Shown: positions 13,170 to 25,811, numbered from the stretch's first letter. The stretch is 64,000 bases of DNA from Juglans regia (GCF_001411555.2 NC_049909.1:3953875-4017874); one strand, 5' to 3'. The notes: generated from the sequence alone by a model not told the origin. A program made the numbers and translations.

Positions 13170-13558
13170 TTGGAGTAGAATTCCCATAAGCTCGGATATC
13201 TCCTCGTCTTACAACCCATGTCACTTTGGTATGATTGTACCTCTATATCGCTTAGGAGGCTACTAGAGTCTCCTAAATAATTCAACGCTTTAAGATCAAA
13301 AGCTGATCAATATGGTTGCTCTAGGCTGAAATTGTAGAGAGATGAGAGAATTTTTTTGTGCATTCACTTTTTCACTCTTATTCTTTTAACGTATGTAAAA
13401 CTCTTATTTAAAGAATTTTTCAGTGGGTGGTTAATTAACTTCCATGAAATTAAGTGGCAGTGGTGGAGACTTAATTAACTCCTAGTGGTGGAGAGTTAAT
13501 TAATAACTTCCCCACCCATGTGGATACAACATGGGTCATAGGGTACCCACTGCTAACA
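13170..13558 (-). mobile_element. 3' LTR of a Ty1/copia remnant
   Basis: On the minus strand the sequence TGTTAGCAGTGGGTACCC starts at 13558, directly after a purine-rich GGACAAGTGGGAAA (13559-13572). This is the polypurine tract / LTR start arrangement of copia elements. A TATA-like TTTAAATAAG lies at 13402-13411. The left limit is set near 13170 from the usual LTR length and is uncertain. Confidence 0.55.
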
Positions 13559-14254
13559 TTTCCCACTTGTCCACAATGGATACTATGCCCATTAACAATT
13601 TCCTTATAATCTCTCAATCAATTATCTCTCATATAGAAAATGAAGTGTGTGACCTGACGAGAAGGCAAAGGGTATGAGTATTATATTAAGTAACCATCTT
13701 ACTAACATAGTACATCACTCATAACATTTTGTCTATGCCCTAAACTATTTGATCTCACTAAGTTAAGGGTTCTTAATCCCTCACGAGTCTATAACTCAAA
13801 GTAATTCTTGACCTCACATTATGTAATATGCTCATAATTATATCGAGTAAAAATGACATAATTGTCAGGGCTAAAAGACATAAAATAAATAACAAGTACA
13901 AATCCAAAAAATCTTCCCTAGACACTCATGTTCCGCAAGTCAAAACGACATCCCAAAAATCTTCCCTATACATAATCGGCAAGGCTTTGACTATTTCCTA
14001 GATATGTTCCGCGAGATCGTATCATTCGTGGCCCTAAAAAAAATATGCTAAAGTAGCAACATCAAGTTTTCATCTTATAACATAGTTTCAAGTTCAAAGG
14101 CATATATGAATAGATTATTTATTGATCCATTAAGGCTCACATAATGATGAAACATGGACCCATCCAATCACTCCCACATCTGGTTGTGTTTAGCACATAC
14201 AATATGACATGTATGTTACGATAGAACTCTCACTTAATTGGGCTTGTAACAAAT

Positions 14255-14582
14255 GTTTTGAATTTCATACCGTACCGGTCTGTACGGTTGAAATATTTCA
14301 TTTTTGTGGTGTAGACGGTACAGAGAAGGATATAGTTTCGTATCGGTCAGAGTTTCTATCGTTTCGGTCGTACCAGCCTATATTTTAGCCTTTACTTTTT
14401 TTTTTCCATTTCTTCAAATTGCAAGCTTATTTTTTGACCCCTAATTCAGACCAGACTATTTATAATTTATATATATTTATATATAATTTATTCATATATA
14501 GATTATTCTCAAACGGTATCGGTACCGAAATATCTTGTTTTAATGTCTCGACTGAAATGGTCACCGGTACAGTATTCAAAAC
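14255..14582. mobile_element. Small inverted-repeat element (MITE-like) inside the copia remnant
   Basis: The left end GTTTTGAATTTCATACCGTACCGG and the right end CCGGTACAGTATTCAAAAC are imperfect inverted repeats of each other. They bound about 330 bp rich in CGGTAC/GTACCG words. It has no coding capacity, and no clear target duplication was seen. The class (hAT, Mutator or other) cannot be decided. Confidence 0.5.
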
Positions 14583-15054
14583 CTTGCTTGTTACATTCAA
14601 ACATCGCAGGAATCTTGACGTAGTCACCACAAAGACGCTCTAACTTGAGTTTCTTAGCACAGTCACTCATCTAGCGCCTGTTACTTTCTCGCTTTCCAAG
14701 CACCAAAGTAATTAATTTGTCTCATTTTGCTTGCTATTCAAGCGCAAGGTGATCATCCATATGAGTGAATTGATCTTTGCCTGGTGACATCTTTAATATG
14801 TATTTTTCACTTTGTATCAATTAATTTATAATATGAGATAAATACAATGATCTCACCAATGCAATAGATACTAATAGTGTTAAATGTACAATACAGTCTA
14901 TGATATCCTTAATACAACATATATAAAATCCGATGAAATCTTAAACTCCTAACATGGGTTTGGTGAACATTTATACTAATAGCTATAGGAGAATCAGCTA
15001 CTATCTTACAAGTAGAGATATGTTGTAGGACCATCTCACCTCGTGAACAACATT

Positions 15055-15833
15055 TTAAATATAATGAAAATGAATATCTATGCGTTTGGTTCTACCATAG
15101 TATTTGGGATCCTTGGCATATGCCAAAGCTACCATACTATCTCTGTATATTTTAACAGCTTCATCTTCAAGAGCCATAACTTCTAGACACTGAAAGTAAA
15201 GTAGCCATAACTTCCCATTTGTTTCCAATAGATTTGTGCCCATGTGGAAGTAAACTAACTCCCAAACTTGGTTCTTTGCCATAGAGTGCATCTAATTTCT
15301 CGTAGCAGCCAATTATTTATTTGAAACAGGTGAATTTAGTACTTCCACATAAGAAGAAGGCTTATCAAAGTCACACAGAGCACATATGAAAAATTCTCCT
15401 TCAATCTCAAAATGATGACGAAGAATGATTTCACGTTCACTTTTGCATAACTGAGACTCTTGTGAGTTACTTTCTAATGGTACACTCTCACTAGGAGGCA
15501 AGTCACTCCCACTATCTTTTGCAATTCTAAGAGTTGATAGTTTTCTACACTTGCCAATAGATGGTGTAATTCCCTCAAGTTGTTGCAACTCAAAAAGTTC
15601 AAGATCTTTCTTTGATTCACCAATATTAAGAAAATCATTCTCAATATGACATCTTGCGACTATGTCATTCCTCCGTTAGGATGTTCACCATACATTACAT
15701 AGTCCTTTGAGATCTCTGAATATCTTATGAAGATATACTTTTTTGCTATAGGGCCAAGTTTTTCAAATTTATGGGAAGTGCTATGAACATAACCTGTAGA
15801 ACCCCAGACCGCAAATATTCCAAACTTGGTTTT
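15055..15833 (-). pseudogene. Ty1/copia polyprotein fragments
   Basis: The minus strand carries pieces of a copia polyprotein, running from right to left. PSLEYLRSGVL with IFIRYSEISKDYVMYGEHPNG (about 15660-15830) matches the C-terminal part of integrase. MHSMAKNQVWELV (15255-15291) matches the start of the reverse transcriptase domain. SMVALAYAKDPKYYGRTKRID (about 15070-15135) matches RNase H. Most of reverse transcriptase is missing between the last two, so this is a deletion derivative. The fragment is cut by the gap at 15834. Confidence 0.7.
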
Positions 15834-15933
15834 NNNNNNNNNNNNNNNNNNNNNNNNNNNNNNNNNNNNNNNNNNNNNNNNNNNNNNNNNNNNNNNNNNN
15901 NNNNNNNNNNNNNNNNNNNNNNNNNNNNNNNNN
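15834..15933. other. Assembly gap of 100 N
   Basis: Exactly 100 unknown bases, the usual placeholder for a gap of unknown size. The copia remnant stops at its left edge and unrelated sequence starts with GGATCCCCC at its right edge, so adjacency across the gap is not proven. Confidence 0.98.
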
Positions 15934-16432
15934 GGATCCCCCGGTAGTTAACGAGGCCCTGAAGAGCCATGAGCACTCAACGAAGCCATCCTTAGAAGAC
16001 AGGCTAGAGGCAGTTGATCAGTTTATATGTGAAGTGCTAGAGCTATTTGAGGATTTATAGAGAATCTTCAACAAGGATAAGGTAAAGTAGGCTCAAGAGA
16101 AGGACTTTGTAGGATTTTGAAAGAAAGAAAAATGAAGAAAATGATTGAAAGAGGGATATGGTTTATTTCTTTTTGGTACTCTCTTGTGTTTTGAGGTGCC
16201 TTAAACAATTTTGAAATTTTTGGATTTATAGTTTTAATGGTACCATGCTTTTGAAATGGCTCACGATCTACTTAGATTTTTATGAATTTCCTCTGTGATT
16301 ATTCCATACTGCTAGCAATATGCCATGTAAATTGCATATTAATTGTCATGTACAGGGTATGTAGCCTTGAGTTACATGTCCTGACGCATCAGTCACCGTC
16401 CATTACCAAATGGGGGTTGGGGGCATCACAGG
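15934..16432 (+). mobile_element. 3' end of a + strand LTR (5' part lost in the gap)
   Basis: The stretch ends with CCTTGAGTTACATGTCCTGACG...GGGGGCATCACA. This parallels the 3' end of solo LTR C (CCTTGTGTTGCATGTCTCGACA...GGGGGCGTCACA), so it is the terminal part of a related LTR in + orientation. The part up to about 16150 includes a degenerate frame with LEDRLEAVDQF that I do not recognise. The left end of the element lies in or beyond the gap. Confidence 0.55.
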
Positions 16433-17152
16433 GTGACTGAAACTCCATGCCTCCCTTCATCCATTTTTTTTTTTGTCTAGATATTATGAACCTAAGGGAA
16501 AGGCAATGCATGGTTTCCAAGTGGCATGAGGTGGGAATGTGGCTCTTGCCATACCCGAAATCCCTTGTCTTCTTCCATCCCTAGATTCTTCTAGAAGCCA
16601 TCATGAGTGGCATGTGGCTCTTCACCAAAATCGATCTCTCTCTTTACCTTCCTTATCATTACTTCTTCTAGAAACCTTAAAAAGTCCTATGCATGTGTGA
16701 CAACTAGCCATGTGAAAATTAGCTTCCATGGGTTGAGCGTGTACTCTAGTAAACCAAACCCTAAACCCTTATTCTCTCATGTAAATGCTTCTAGAAGCCA
16801 TTTTGCATGCTTGCCAAGTGGCTCATCACCTTGCGAATTGAATCTCCCATCCCTATGGATAAAATGATTACATCTTAGGGAAAATCAAGGCCCTTCCATC
16901 CAAGTGACACCTCTCACTTAATCCAAACCCCAATTAGGTCTTTGCAAACCCTAAACCCTTAAAGGGCCTTAAAGGTCCATCCAAGTGTTAGGCTTCTTCC
17001 TTCGGCTTGGGCTCCTATTGCATCAACAGAACATGCACTAGGTAAATCTTACACCAATAACCTTCTCCAATCAACGAGCTTAATATCATTTGGATTAAAT
17101 TGAAAAATTAAACAAATTTGACTAAGGACCTAGCTTAGACCGGGTTATCACA
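16433..17152 (-). mobile_element. 3' LTR (5' portion) of gypsy element J
   Basis: On the minus strand the sequence TGTGATAACCCGGTC starts at 17152, immediately after the purine-rich tract of J. It contains an imperfect internal repeat of CTTCTAGAAGCCA...AAGTGGCTC-like sequence (about 16585-16625 and 16785-16830) and a few CCCTAAACCC words. The LTR is cut at 16432/16433 by the + strand LTR end. Confidence 0.55.
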
Positions 17153-17173
17153 TCCTCCCAGCCTTATGAAAAG
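17153..17173 (-). other. Polypurine tract of element J
   Basis: The minus strand reads CTTTTCATAAGGCTGGGAGGA directly before the LTR start TGTGATAACCC. This is the plus-strand primer site typical of plant chromoviruses with a GAGGA-TGT junction. It fixes J as a minus-strand element. Confidence 0.7.
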
Positions 17174-20100
17174 ATTTCATCCTCGAAATCGGTACTGAAT
17201 TTATCAAATAGAGTTAATCTAGAAGGGTATCAACTCACTTGAAGCAATACGTCTCCTAATTGCAATCGAGTCAAAAGGCAGAGGTACTTCCTTTTCATCC
17301 TCTGTAACTGAATCTTGGGATAGGTAAAAGATTGCATCCGTATCAGGATCATAATACATATTTTTTCCTTAACTCATTCAACTTGTGCTCTATGGTGGTC
17401 TCATCATCCACTAAAGGTTGGCCTTCCTCACGAACACAAAGACGATCAAGTGAGGTATTGGAGATTTCCAATGATAAGTGCCTTCTAGCCCAAAGTTCAG
17501 CAGCATGACTCAATTCTGCCTATTGATTAAGCCTGAGGACTTGCTACCTCGTAACTTCTCTCTAAACTAATGGGTCGTGTGGAGATTATCACTCCTCATG
17601 TGGCAATGTTCGTTGTAAGAAATTGTTTCCTCTAAAGTCTGCATCCAACACGTGAGCTGCTCAAACTTTTCCATTTGTTGCCAATGGGCTACAATCATTC
17701 GATCTTGCCTTTTTTGCCTGTTCTTGTGTCTATGTTCTTGGATATTCCAAATTCTGGCTACAGACAATGTAGGCATACATGCGGTTGTTCTAGTCCGTGC
17801 CATGCCCTGTTATCAAGGCTATGGTTGACAGGTAACAAAAACATCAATCAGAAGTTGCAATCAGACAAACATTCTTTTTACTTCATCCAAGAGTGCAATC
17901 AAAATAGATAGAGAATTTTAAGCAAACCACTAGTTCTTATGGTTCTAAGATACAAACAAATGAGGCTATTTAGTCCTTATCGAATCCTCTCTCTCCTAGG
18001 TAGCTTCTTGGAAATCTGGATTGTTCCAAAGCACCTTGACCAGAGATATCTTCCGATTCATTAGCTCCTATTCCTTTCGATCGACAATTTGCACAGGCCT
18101 TTCTTCGTTGGATAGGTTAGGCAGGAGCTAAATGCTACTTGGTTCCATTATCTCACCAGTTGTCGTTCTCCAAAGCTCTTATTCATAGATAATATGTGGA
18201 ACACATCGTGTATGCCATGCATTTCCATGGGCAAGTTCAATCTATAGGCTACTAGCCCAACTTTCTCCACGATTTTATAAGGTCCAATGTATCGGGGACT
18301 TAATTTCCCTCTCTTACCAAAGCAGACAACTCCTTTTATGGATAACACCTTAACATACACCCAATCGCCTACTGAGAAGTCTAGGCTTCTTCTTCTACCA
18401 CATCCATTCTTTGATTAGCAGAACTTGTTCCCTAACCTCATGCAAATATTCGGGACCAAGTACCCATTTTTCCCCAACCTCATACAGTACAACGAGGATC
18501 TACACTTCCTTTCGTACAATGCCAAGCAAGGCACCATCTGTATTGTGGTTTGGAAACTATTGTTATAGGCAAACTCCCCCAAAGGCAAGTGCCCTTCCCA
18601 ATCACCTTTAGTTTCCAATATGCAAGCTTGGAAGCATATCTTCTAGAGTTTGTATCGTCTGTTAGTTTGTCTGTCGGTTTGCGGATGGTATGCACTTCTA
18701 AACTTCCAGCTTGTACCTAGTAGGTTATGTAGACTTTGCCAGAAACGTGACGTAAATCGTGTATCTCTATTGGATACAATAGGTCTAGGTACTCCGTGTA
18801 GCTGAACTATTTCCTTAACATATATATTGGACAGCTTGTCTATAGAGTCAGTGTTGGCGATCAGAAAAAAGTGAGCACTCTTTGTCAATCTATCAACGAT
18901 AACCCATATAAAGTTCTTCATGTCGATGTCCTTAGCAGTCCAATTACAAAGTCTATGAAAATATCTTCCCACTTCCACTCTGCAACGGGTAATGGTTGCA
19001 ACTCACCTGCTGGCTTTTGATGTTATGCTTTTACCTGTTAACACACAAAACATTTAGCTACAAATTTTGCCACGTCCCTCTTCATTCCATCGCACCAATA
19101 ATATATTTTCAAGTCCTGATTGGTACTGCCAGGATGTGCAATATAAGGTGTACAATGTGCTTATTTTAGTATCTTCTCCTTTAACTCTGGATTTGTAGGG
19201 ATTACCTTCATCTCCTTATAACACAACAATCTATCATTACGAATGCGGAAGTGCTGAGGCCATCCAGATTCTAGGATTTTCTGTCGAAATCTACTAAGTT
19301 TCTCATCCCTCTATTGTTGTTCCCTAATTTCAACATCGCTAAAAGGCATAATCTCTTGTATTGTTGCTAAAGTTGCACTTTCTTGAGAACCTCCAATCAA
19401 TAGACTCCTCTTGCTTGCTAATAATGGTGTCGTTCGTGTCTGGGCCTTACGACTAAAGGCATCTGCTGCTATATTGTCCTTTCCAGGGTGATACTTTATT
19501 TTACACTGGTAATCACTGATTGTTTCGATCCATCTTATTTGCCTCATATTCAAATTCTTTTGGCTAAAAAGATACTTGAGGCTTTTTGTGATTAGCGAAA
19601 ATTTCACACTTCTCCATATACAAGTAATGTCTCCAAATCTTTAGTGCATACACCATTGCAACCAATTCCAGGTCATGAGTAGGATAGTTCTGCTCATGAT
19701 CCTTCAGTTGTTGCGAGGCATACCTAACTACTCATCCTTCTCGCATCAAAACAAATCCTAGACCCATCTTGGATGCGTCACTATAAACCACATAAGGTTT
19801 GTAGGGTTTGGGTAAGGCTAATACTAGAGCAGTAGTTAGTCTTTCCTCCAACTCTTGTAAACTCTTCTCGCAATCTTCACTTGAAATGAACTTAGCGTTA
19901 TTCTTAGTCAGCACGGTAAGGGGTCTTGAGAGTTAAGAAAAACCTTCCATGAATCTCCGATAATATCCGACTAAACTAAGGAAGCTACATATCTCATGTG
20001 TGCTGGTCGGTTTATGCAATTCTGTTATTGCCTCTATCTTAGCAGGATCCACTGCTACACTCTTGCTAGAAATCACGTACCCTAGAAACTTCACCTCTCG

Positions 20101-20755
20101 AAGCCAAAACTCACATTTATTGAGTTTTGCGTAGAGAAGGTGTTCCTGTAATCTTTCTAGCACCAGACCCAAATGCATCCTATGCTCCTCATCACTTCAT
20201 GAATAGATCAAAATATCACCAATGAAGACCACCACAAAACTATCCAAATAAAGATATTATTCATTAAATCCATAAATTTTGCCAGAGCATTGGTCAATCC
20301 AAAGAGCATTACTAAGAACTCATGATGTCCATATCGAGTCTTGAAGGCAGTCTTAAAAACATCTTGCTCCCTAATCTTGAGATGAAGGTATCCTAATCTT
20401 AAATCTCTCTTAGAGAATACCGAAGCTCCCTGCAATTGATCTATGAGATCGTCAATTCTGGGTAACAGATACTTATTCTTGATGGTTACCTTATTCAATT
20501 CTGGATAATCGATACACATCCCCATGGATCCATCCTTCTTCTATACAAACAATATGGGCACACCCCATGGGAAGAACTAGGTCGAATAAACCCTTTTTCC
20601 AACAACTCCTCAATCTGAGCTTTTAACTCCTTTAGTTCTACCAAGGCCATCCTATAGGGCGCTCTATGTACAGGGGCGGATGCTAGCTCTAGCTCTATGA
20701 TAAAGTTTGTTTCTCTATCTAGGGGCAATCCAGGTAAACCGTCACCAAATACCTT
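17174..20755 (-). pseudogene. Gypsy chromovirus J: RT, RNase H, integrase and chromodomain (3' half of pol)
   Basis: The pol polyprotein copies element RNA and inserts the DNA. On the minus strand, right to left: RT N-terminus (APYRMALVELKELKAQIEEL, about 20600-20670), RT palm ([30 protein letters not shown]; 20210-20525), thumb (EVKFLGYVISS, SLVGYYRRFMEG; 19933-20178), RNase H (YSDASKMGLG, 19735-19914; CKIKYHPGKDNIAADAFSR, about 19430-19510), zinc finger region (19030-19110), integrase core (VIVDRLTKSAHF, IVSNRDTRFTSRFW, SAYHPQTD; 18643-18978), and C-terminus (YIGPYKIVEKVGLVAYRL). A chromodomain-like block with ISLVKVLWNN lies at about 17980-18060. The RT catalytic motif reads FIGD instead of F(I/V)DD, and many stops and frameshifts are present, so the element is dead. 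The 5' half of the element lies at 54695-56580, displaced by insertion I. Confidence 0.85.
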
Positions 20756-21741
20756 GGGAATGTAACAGCCCGCCAGAATTTTAATGGATGAATTCCTTTA
20801 GGCTTTAGAAACACCATGAAAATCCTAGAAAGTTTTTCATGAAACGAGCAATCGTATAAGTTTTAGTCTGTTGATATAATCAATTTTACTACTCATTATG
20901 GTACCAGAAACACGATTTTATTTATTTGAGGTACTTAGGAGTGTGAGAATGAGAAATTGTTTGCGCCATTAGTCTCAAATGAATATTTGGGATTTTATGA
21001 CACAATTGTTTGAAATGCATTTTGAATTGTTCGAGGCACTTAGGAGTTGAATTTCACGAAATGAAGTACGCTCCTAGTTTTATATAAATATTTAAAATTT
21101 TATGATGCAAAGTTATTTTCATCATTTCTCGAAGTGAATAGTGGCTAGTGACTAGTGTAAGCGCCATGTGGCATTCAACTCAGTGTTTCAAGCTCACAAT
21201 GTGGAATGTTCAAATTAGGTTAGAAAAATTTTATTTGGACACTTGGCAAGATCTTAGCCACACTTGGTGAATAGTATGAGACACTTGGTACCAAGAGAAA
21301 GCATGAGATGGAAATGTGAAGGAAATCAAGCTTTGTGATATGCCACCTAAGCCAAACACTTTTCCATCCAACCATCTAATTTGTGCCAAATCAGAGAGGG
21401 TTTCAACCCTATTGAAACCCTAAACACTTGGAATCCAATTGAAACCTCAAGATCTTGGTGAAAACTGAAACCCCAAATAGTTTCCCCAAACCCCAAAAGT
21501 TTGCCTCCAAACCCTAATTGAACTCGATTTTAGCTTAGTCTTTAATTACTTGATTAAATCATTTTTCCATGCTATTAATCACTCAAATTCATGATATTAT
21601 ATCCTTATTTATTCTTTTATACTTTGCTAATTTTATTGAGCCAAGAAAAATTAGACTTGGGCTTGATAGAAACCCAAACCCTATTGAAACCCCAATTGGA
21701 AGCCCATTCGGTTAAGGCCCATTAATGTTCTTGATGTACAA

Positions 21742-22530
21742 GTGGTGCAGACAAGCTTGCAGTTTATTTTTCTTCATGTGAATACAAGGTCTTATCAATT
21801 TTTGTGTAACATTATTTATGCTAAGTGCAGCATGTATGAGAGGAAAAGATTGTGGGAGGAACTCAGCTCTCAGTCTATGGGCTTGGAACCTTGTTTATTT
21901 GCTGGTGACTTTAATATTATTTGTAATAATTCAAAGAGAAGGAGTGGTTGTCCCCGTCCCAATGCCGCTATGGAGGATTTCAATGTCTGGATCCATCAGG
22001 GTGGTTTGGTTGAAATGAAATCAAAAGGTAAAACTTACTCCTGGTGTAATGGGCAGTCTGGTCTTGCTAGGTCTTGGGCAAAATTAGATCGGGTATTCAT
22101 GGATGTTCATTTACTCTCTTCTTTCCCGAATGCTATTTGTTCCTATCTTCCGCGCACTACATCTGATCACTCTCTGATGGTTATTGAATTTAAGATGGAT
22201 CCTTTCTCTTATGGCCCCTCGCCTTTTCATTTTCAACAAATGTGGGTGGACCATTCGCAGTTTTTACTGTGTGTTCATCAAGTGTGGTCTACAACTGTTG
22301 TTGGTCATGGACTCACTAAATTGGCAATCAAGTTGAAAAATACTAAGGTGGCTTTGCGGGAATGGAATAAACATAATTTCGGCCGTACCACTATGCATAT
22401 TACTTCTCTTGAGAGTCACATTGAAGAGCTTGAAAATAAATTACATCTAAGTTGGGATGAATCAACGGAGAGGGACCATCTTATCCATGCTTGCCTTGCC
22501 AATAAACGGCGTAAAAGAGTGGTGGAAATG
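21742..22530 (+). pseudogene. LINE endonuclease (EEP) domain, C-terminal part
   Basis: The apurinic/apyrimidinic-type endonuclease nicks target DNA to prime reverse transcription. Visible are AGDFNII (21901-21921), TYSWCNGQSG, SWAKLDRVFM and the terminal SDHSLMVI motif (about 22165-22190), i.e. the last part of the domain. A connecting region with LREWNKHNFG and ELENKL follows. The N-terminal catalytic residues are missing. A frameshift near 22530 moves the reading to the RT frame. Confidence 0.85.
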
Positions 22531-22532
22531 AG

Positions 22533-23690
22533 GTGTTCGAATGGGATGGTCTTCAATTCACCGGAGAGTCTTCATCAAGGGGCAGTGGACTTCTTTTTCT
22601 GCATGGCATGTCGAATAGACTATTACCTGATTTGTCGACTCTTATTTCTCCTGTTATTTCAGATTTTGATAGTTCTATTCTGTGCTCTATTCCTACAATG
22701 AATGAGGTTTTCTCTGCTCTTTCTTCTATCCCGTCTAATAGTGCTTCGGGACCTTATGGATTTGGTTCGGGTTTTTTCAAAAGTTGTTGGGAGGTAGTGA
22801 AAGAGGATGTCTTGGAAGCCATATATGAACTTTTTGTTTCTAAACAGCTCCCAAGATTTTTTGCAGCCTCCTTTCTTGTCTTAATCCCAAAGGTTGATAA
22901 TCCTTCTGGGTTTGATAAGTTCAGGCCTATCAGTCTCTGCTTGGTGTTTTATAAAATATGTTCCAAGATCATTGTTAATCGCTTGACAGGTCTCCTCTCA
23001 CGAATAATATCTTGGGAACAAGGCGCTTTCATTCCGGGAAGAAGTATCTTTAAGAATATTAGCATTACGCAAGAAATGGTACATTCTATTAATAAGAAGG
23101 CCCATGGTGGTAATATCATGATTAAGCTGGATATGGCTAAGGCGTATGATCGAGTGGACTGGTCTTTTCTTATAGAGGTTCTTCGCTATTTTGGCTTCTC
23201 TTCTAATTTTTGTGATCTTATCAGAACATGTATTTCGACTCCATGGTATTCTATTATGATGAATGGTACTACTAAAGGCTTTTTTCAAGGGGGTTGTGGC
23301 TTACGTCAGGGCGATCCCCTCTCTCCCTATCTATTTATTATTCTTCAAGAAATTCTCTCTCGACTTATCAAGCAAAGTGTGGAGGCTGGGAAATTTGGTC
23401 AATTCTTGCAAGCCCGAGGTACGCCTATAATTTCTCATCTTATGTATGCTGATGATGTGGTGTTTTTTTCTAATGGTAGCTCTAAAGCCATCAGGGAAAT
23501 TTTAGCTGTGCTTCATAAATATGCAAGCTGGTCGGGCCAATGCATTAACCATTGTAAATCTGCCATTTATTGCTCTCAAAAAATTCCCTCAACTCGTAAG
23601 TGTCTATTATTAAGAATGACTGGATTTTCAAAAGGATCTTTCCCTTTCAACTATCTTGGCGTGCCTATTATCTTGGGTCGACTCAAATAG
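22533..23690 (+). pseudogene. LINE reverse transcriptase
   Basis: This 385-codon open stretch contains the non-LTR RT blocks in order: SGPYGFGSGFFK, FFAASFLVLIPKVDNP, FRPISLCLVFYKICSKII, EQGAFIPGRSI, IMIKLDMAKAYDRVDW, GLRQGDPLSPYLFI and the catalytic LMYADDVVFF with YADD at 23445-23456, then FNYLGVPI. The active-site aspartates are intact. The frame ends in TAG at 23688-23690 and continues in frame after it with VYLEDMVSKVQKKISGW, so one nonsense codon separates RT from the thumb region. Confidence 0.9.
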
Positions 23691-24720
23691 GTGTATTTGG
23701 AAGATATGGTGTCTAAAGTCCAAAAGAAAATATCAGGTTGGAAAATGAAAATTCTTTCGATTGGTGGTAGACTTATTTTATTGAGGCATGTTCTTTCTAG
23801 TATGGCTCTCCATCTATTTTCAATTCTACAGGTTCCGCAAGCCACTATCAAAACTCTTCATTGTATGATGAGCACATTTTTCTGGGGGGAGGTAAATGGT
23901 AAGAGTAAGAAAAAATGGGTGGCCTGGAATTCTATCTGTCGTCCCATGGAAGAAGGCGGCTTGGCATTAAGAAATCTTGATGATATGCAGCAAGCCCTTC
24001 ACACTCGTTTTGCTTAGAATCTCATTCAAGGTAATTCTTTATGGGCCAATTTTTTTAAGGGTAAATATGTGGGTACCAAGCCTTGGACTCTAGTTGACCC
24101 AACTAAGGATACTAGGTTTTGGAAAATGATTGGTAAAACTCTTCCTTTGGTTTTGGATAACACTAAATGGTGTCTAAAAGAAGGAAATATTTTCTTCTGG
24201 TATGATAAATGGCGGGAGAGAGGTCCTTTAGCTAATGAGATCCCTATTGTGGGTAATTCTCTCCTTAAAGTTAAAGACTACAAATTATCTAATAATTGGG
24301 ACGTGGATTTTATTCTCCAGTTAGTGGGCTCGGATAATCTGGATGGTATTTTAGAGGACATTTGTAAATCTAAACCAGGGTTGGACGTGTTGATATGGAC
24401 AAAAAATGATAATGGATTGTTTTCTACCAAGTCGGCATGGGATTGTGTTCGTATTAGAGGTGGCACTCTTGAAGGGCATTCTTGGATGTGGCATAAAAGT
24501 CTTCCCCTGAAGATGTACATCAATATGTGGAATGCTTGGTATATGGTCCTGAGCGTGGATCATCATCTTCGCCGCATTGGCATTCCTATTACTTCTCGTT
24601 GTGACTGTTGTGCTAATGGTCATTATGAAGACTAGAATCATGTTTCTTTGCAGGTGAAATTGCTAGCATTGTTTGGCGTCATTTTGGGGCTAATCTTGGC
24701 ATTCTGAACGGCCGTAATTG
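23691..24720 (+). pseudogene. LINE RT thumb and zinc-binding (zf-RVT) region
   Basis: It continues the RT frame: KISGWKMKILSIGGRLILL, FFWGEVNGKSKKKWVAW and EEGGLALRNL. After a stop at about 24015 it goes on with GTKPWTLVDPTKDTRFWK and the zf-RVT segment TKSAWDCVRI, WMWHKSLPLKM, and CDCCANGHYED with its Cys cluster. A stop and frame changes near 24635 end the readable part. This domain is typical of plant L1 elements. Confidence 0.8.
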
Positions 24721-25074
24721 GAAAGATACGGTGCAGACTTGGTTTCATCGTGTGAAATTATCATCTCAAATTGGCATTATTGTGGGTTTTCTTCCGATGG
24801 TTATTACTTGGTGACTCTGGCAGAGGCATTGTTGAAACTGCCTCTGACATCATTCATTCTGTTCGTCGGTGGATTTGTCTTATTTGTCGTGATATGCATG
24901 CTAGTTCTCATATATCTGGTTTTGATTTGCAGGTACTTGAGAGTTTGCAGGTCCAGAGTAGTTTCCCTCCCTTTCGGCGTTGCAAAGCTATTAAATGGCA
25001 AAGGCCTCCAGCGGGTTGGGTTAAATTGAATACAAATGGTAGTAGTTTGGGTAATCCGGGAGCCTTTGGTATAG

Positions 25075-25811
25075 TGATGGGAACCAAGGTGGGTCTAGTC
25101 TTAAAGATATGTTGCAAGTTCCAGATGGGCCAAGTACAAGTTCAAGGGCTTAAATGATGAAGATTATACTTTAATTCATTTCATAAGCTATGGAAAGGGC
25201 AACAACATGACTTATAGGCTTTGGACACTTGAAGGCTTTCAACTTATTTGATTAATTTCAAGGACCTATTTTATTTGCTTAGAATAATTGGGTTTATGCC
25301 TATGTAAGGGCATGTTGGGAAAGTTATTATTTTATTGAACTGGGGTTAGGGTTACTGTAGCCGAGTTACTGTAGCCGAGTTACTGTAGCGTCATACTGTA
25401 GCTGTGGCACTGTTCACTCAGGGGTATTTTCGAAAGTTGGGGTTTTATTTTATCTAGGGTTTTAATTAGGTTTTGGTTTAAATACTCTTTGTAGCCTCAT
25501 TTTCATAAGCTTATGAAGTTTATGAAATTTGATGAATTTATTCATTGTGAGTTGAGTTTTACTCCTCTTGTTCTTAATTGAACATTTAAACTTATCAAAG
25601 GTAAATCACAACCTTTGTGGCGTTCCTCCTTTGTAATCTGGGTTCTTGAGACGGGTTCTTCAACGGGTCTAGATTTTAATATAATCTAAGTTCTTGAAAC
25701 GAGTTCTCATCGAGTCTAGTTTCTCTATCCATTGACTTGATTTTGGCTTTCTTGGGGAGTTTTCGAATTGACTGTGGGTTCAAGGGATTTCATCCTTGCG
25801 GGTTCATATCA
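25075..25811 (+). repeat. 5' LTR of element G
   Basis: 737 bp, TGATGGGAACC...TTCATATCA. It carries GTTACTGTAGCCGA two and a half times in tandem (25351-25390), against about one copy in the 3' LTR. A TATA-like TTTAAATACT lies near 25480. The PBS follows at 25812. Confidence 0.8.

Larger units (their letters stand above)
21730..25074 (+). mobile_element. L1-type LINE, 5' part (5'-truncated, split by element G)
   Basis: The LINE starts inside its endonuclease domain, so it is 5'-truncated as usual for target-primed reverse transcription. It runs through RT and the RT-associated zinc-binding domain and breaks in the RNase H domain (NPGAFG, about 25058-25070), where LTR element G has landed. The RNase H frame resumes at 30021. 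Left of the start lies LTR I (homology fades after about 21728). No target duplication was recognised, and about 1 kb of the host LTR seems to be missing compared with C. Confidence 0.85.

Noticed and set aside
16745..16955. CCCTAAACCC words suggesting interstitial telomere repeats (also near 21420 and 41370)
   Set aside because: Only one or two units each, not tandem; part of LTR sequence.
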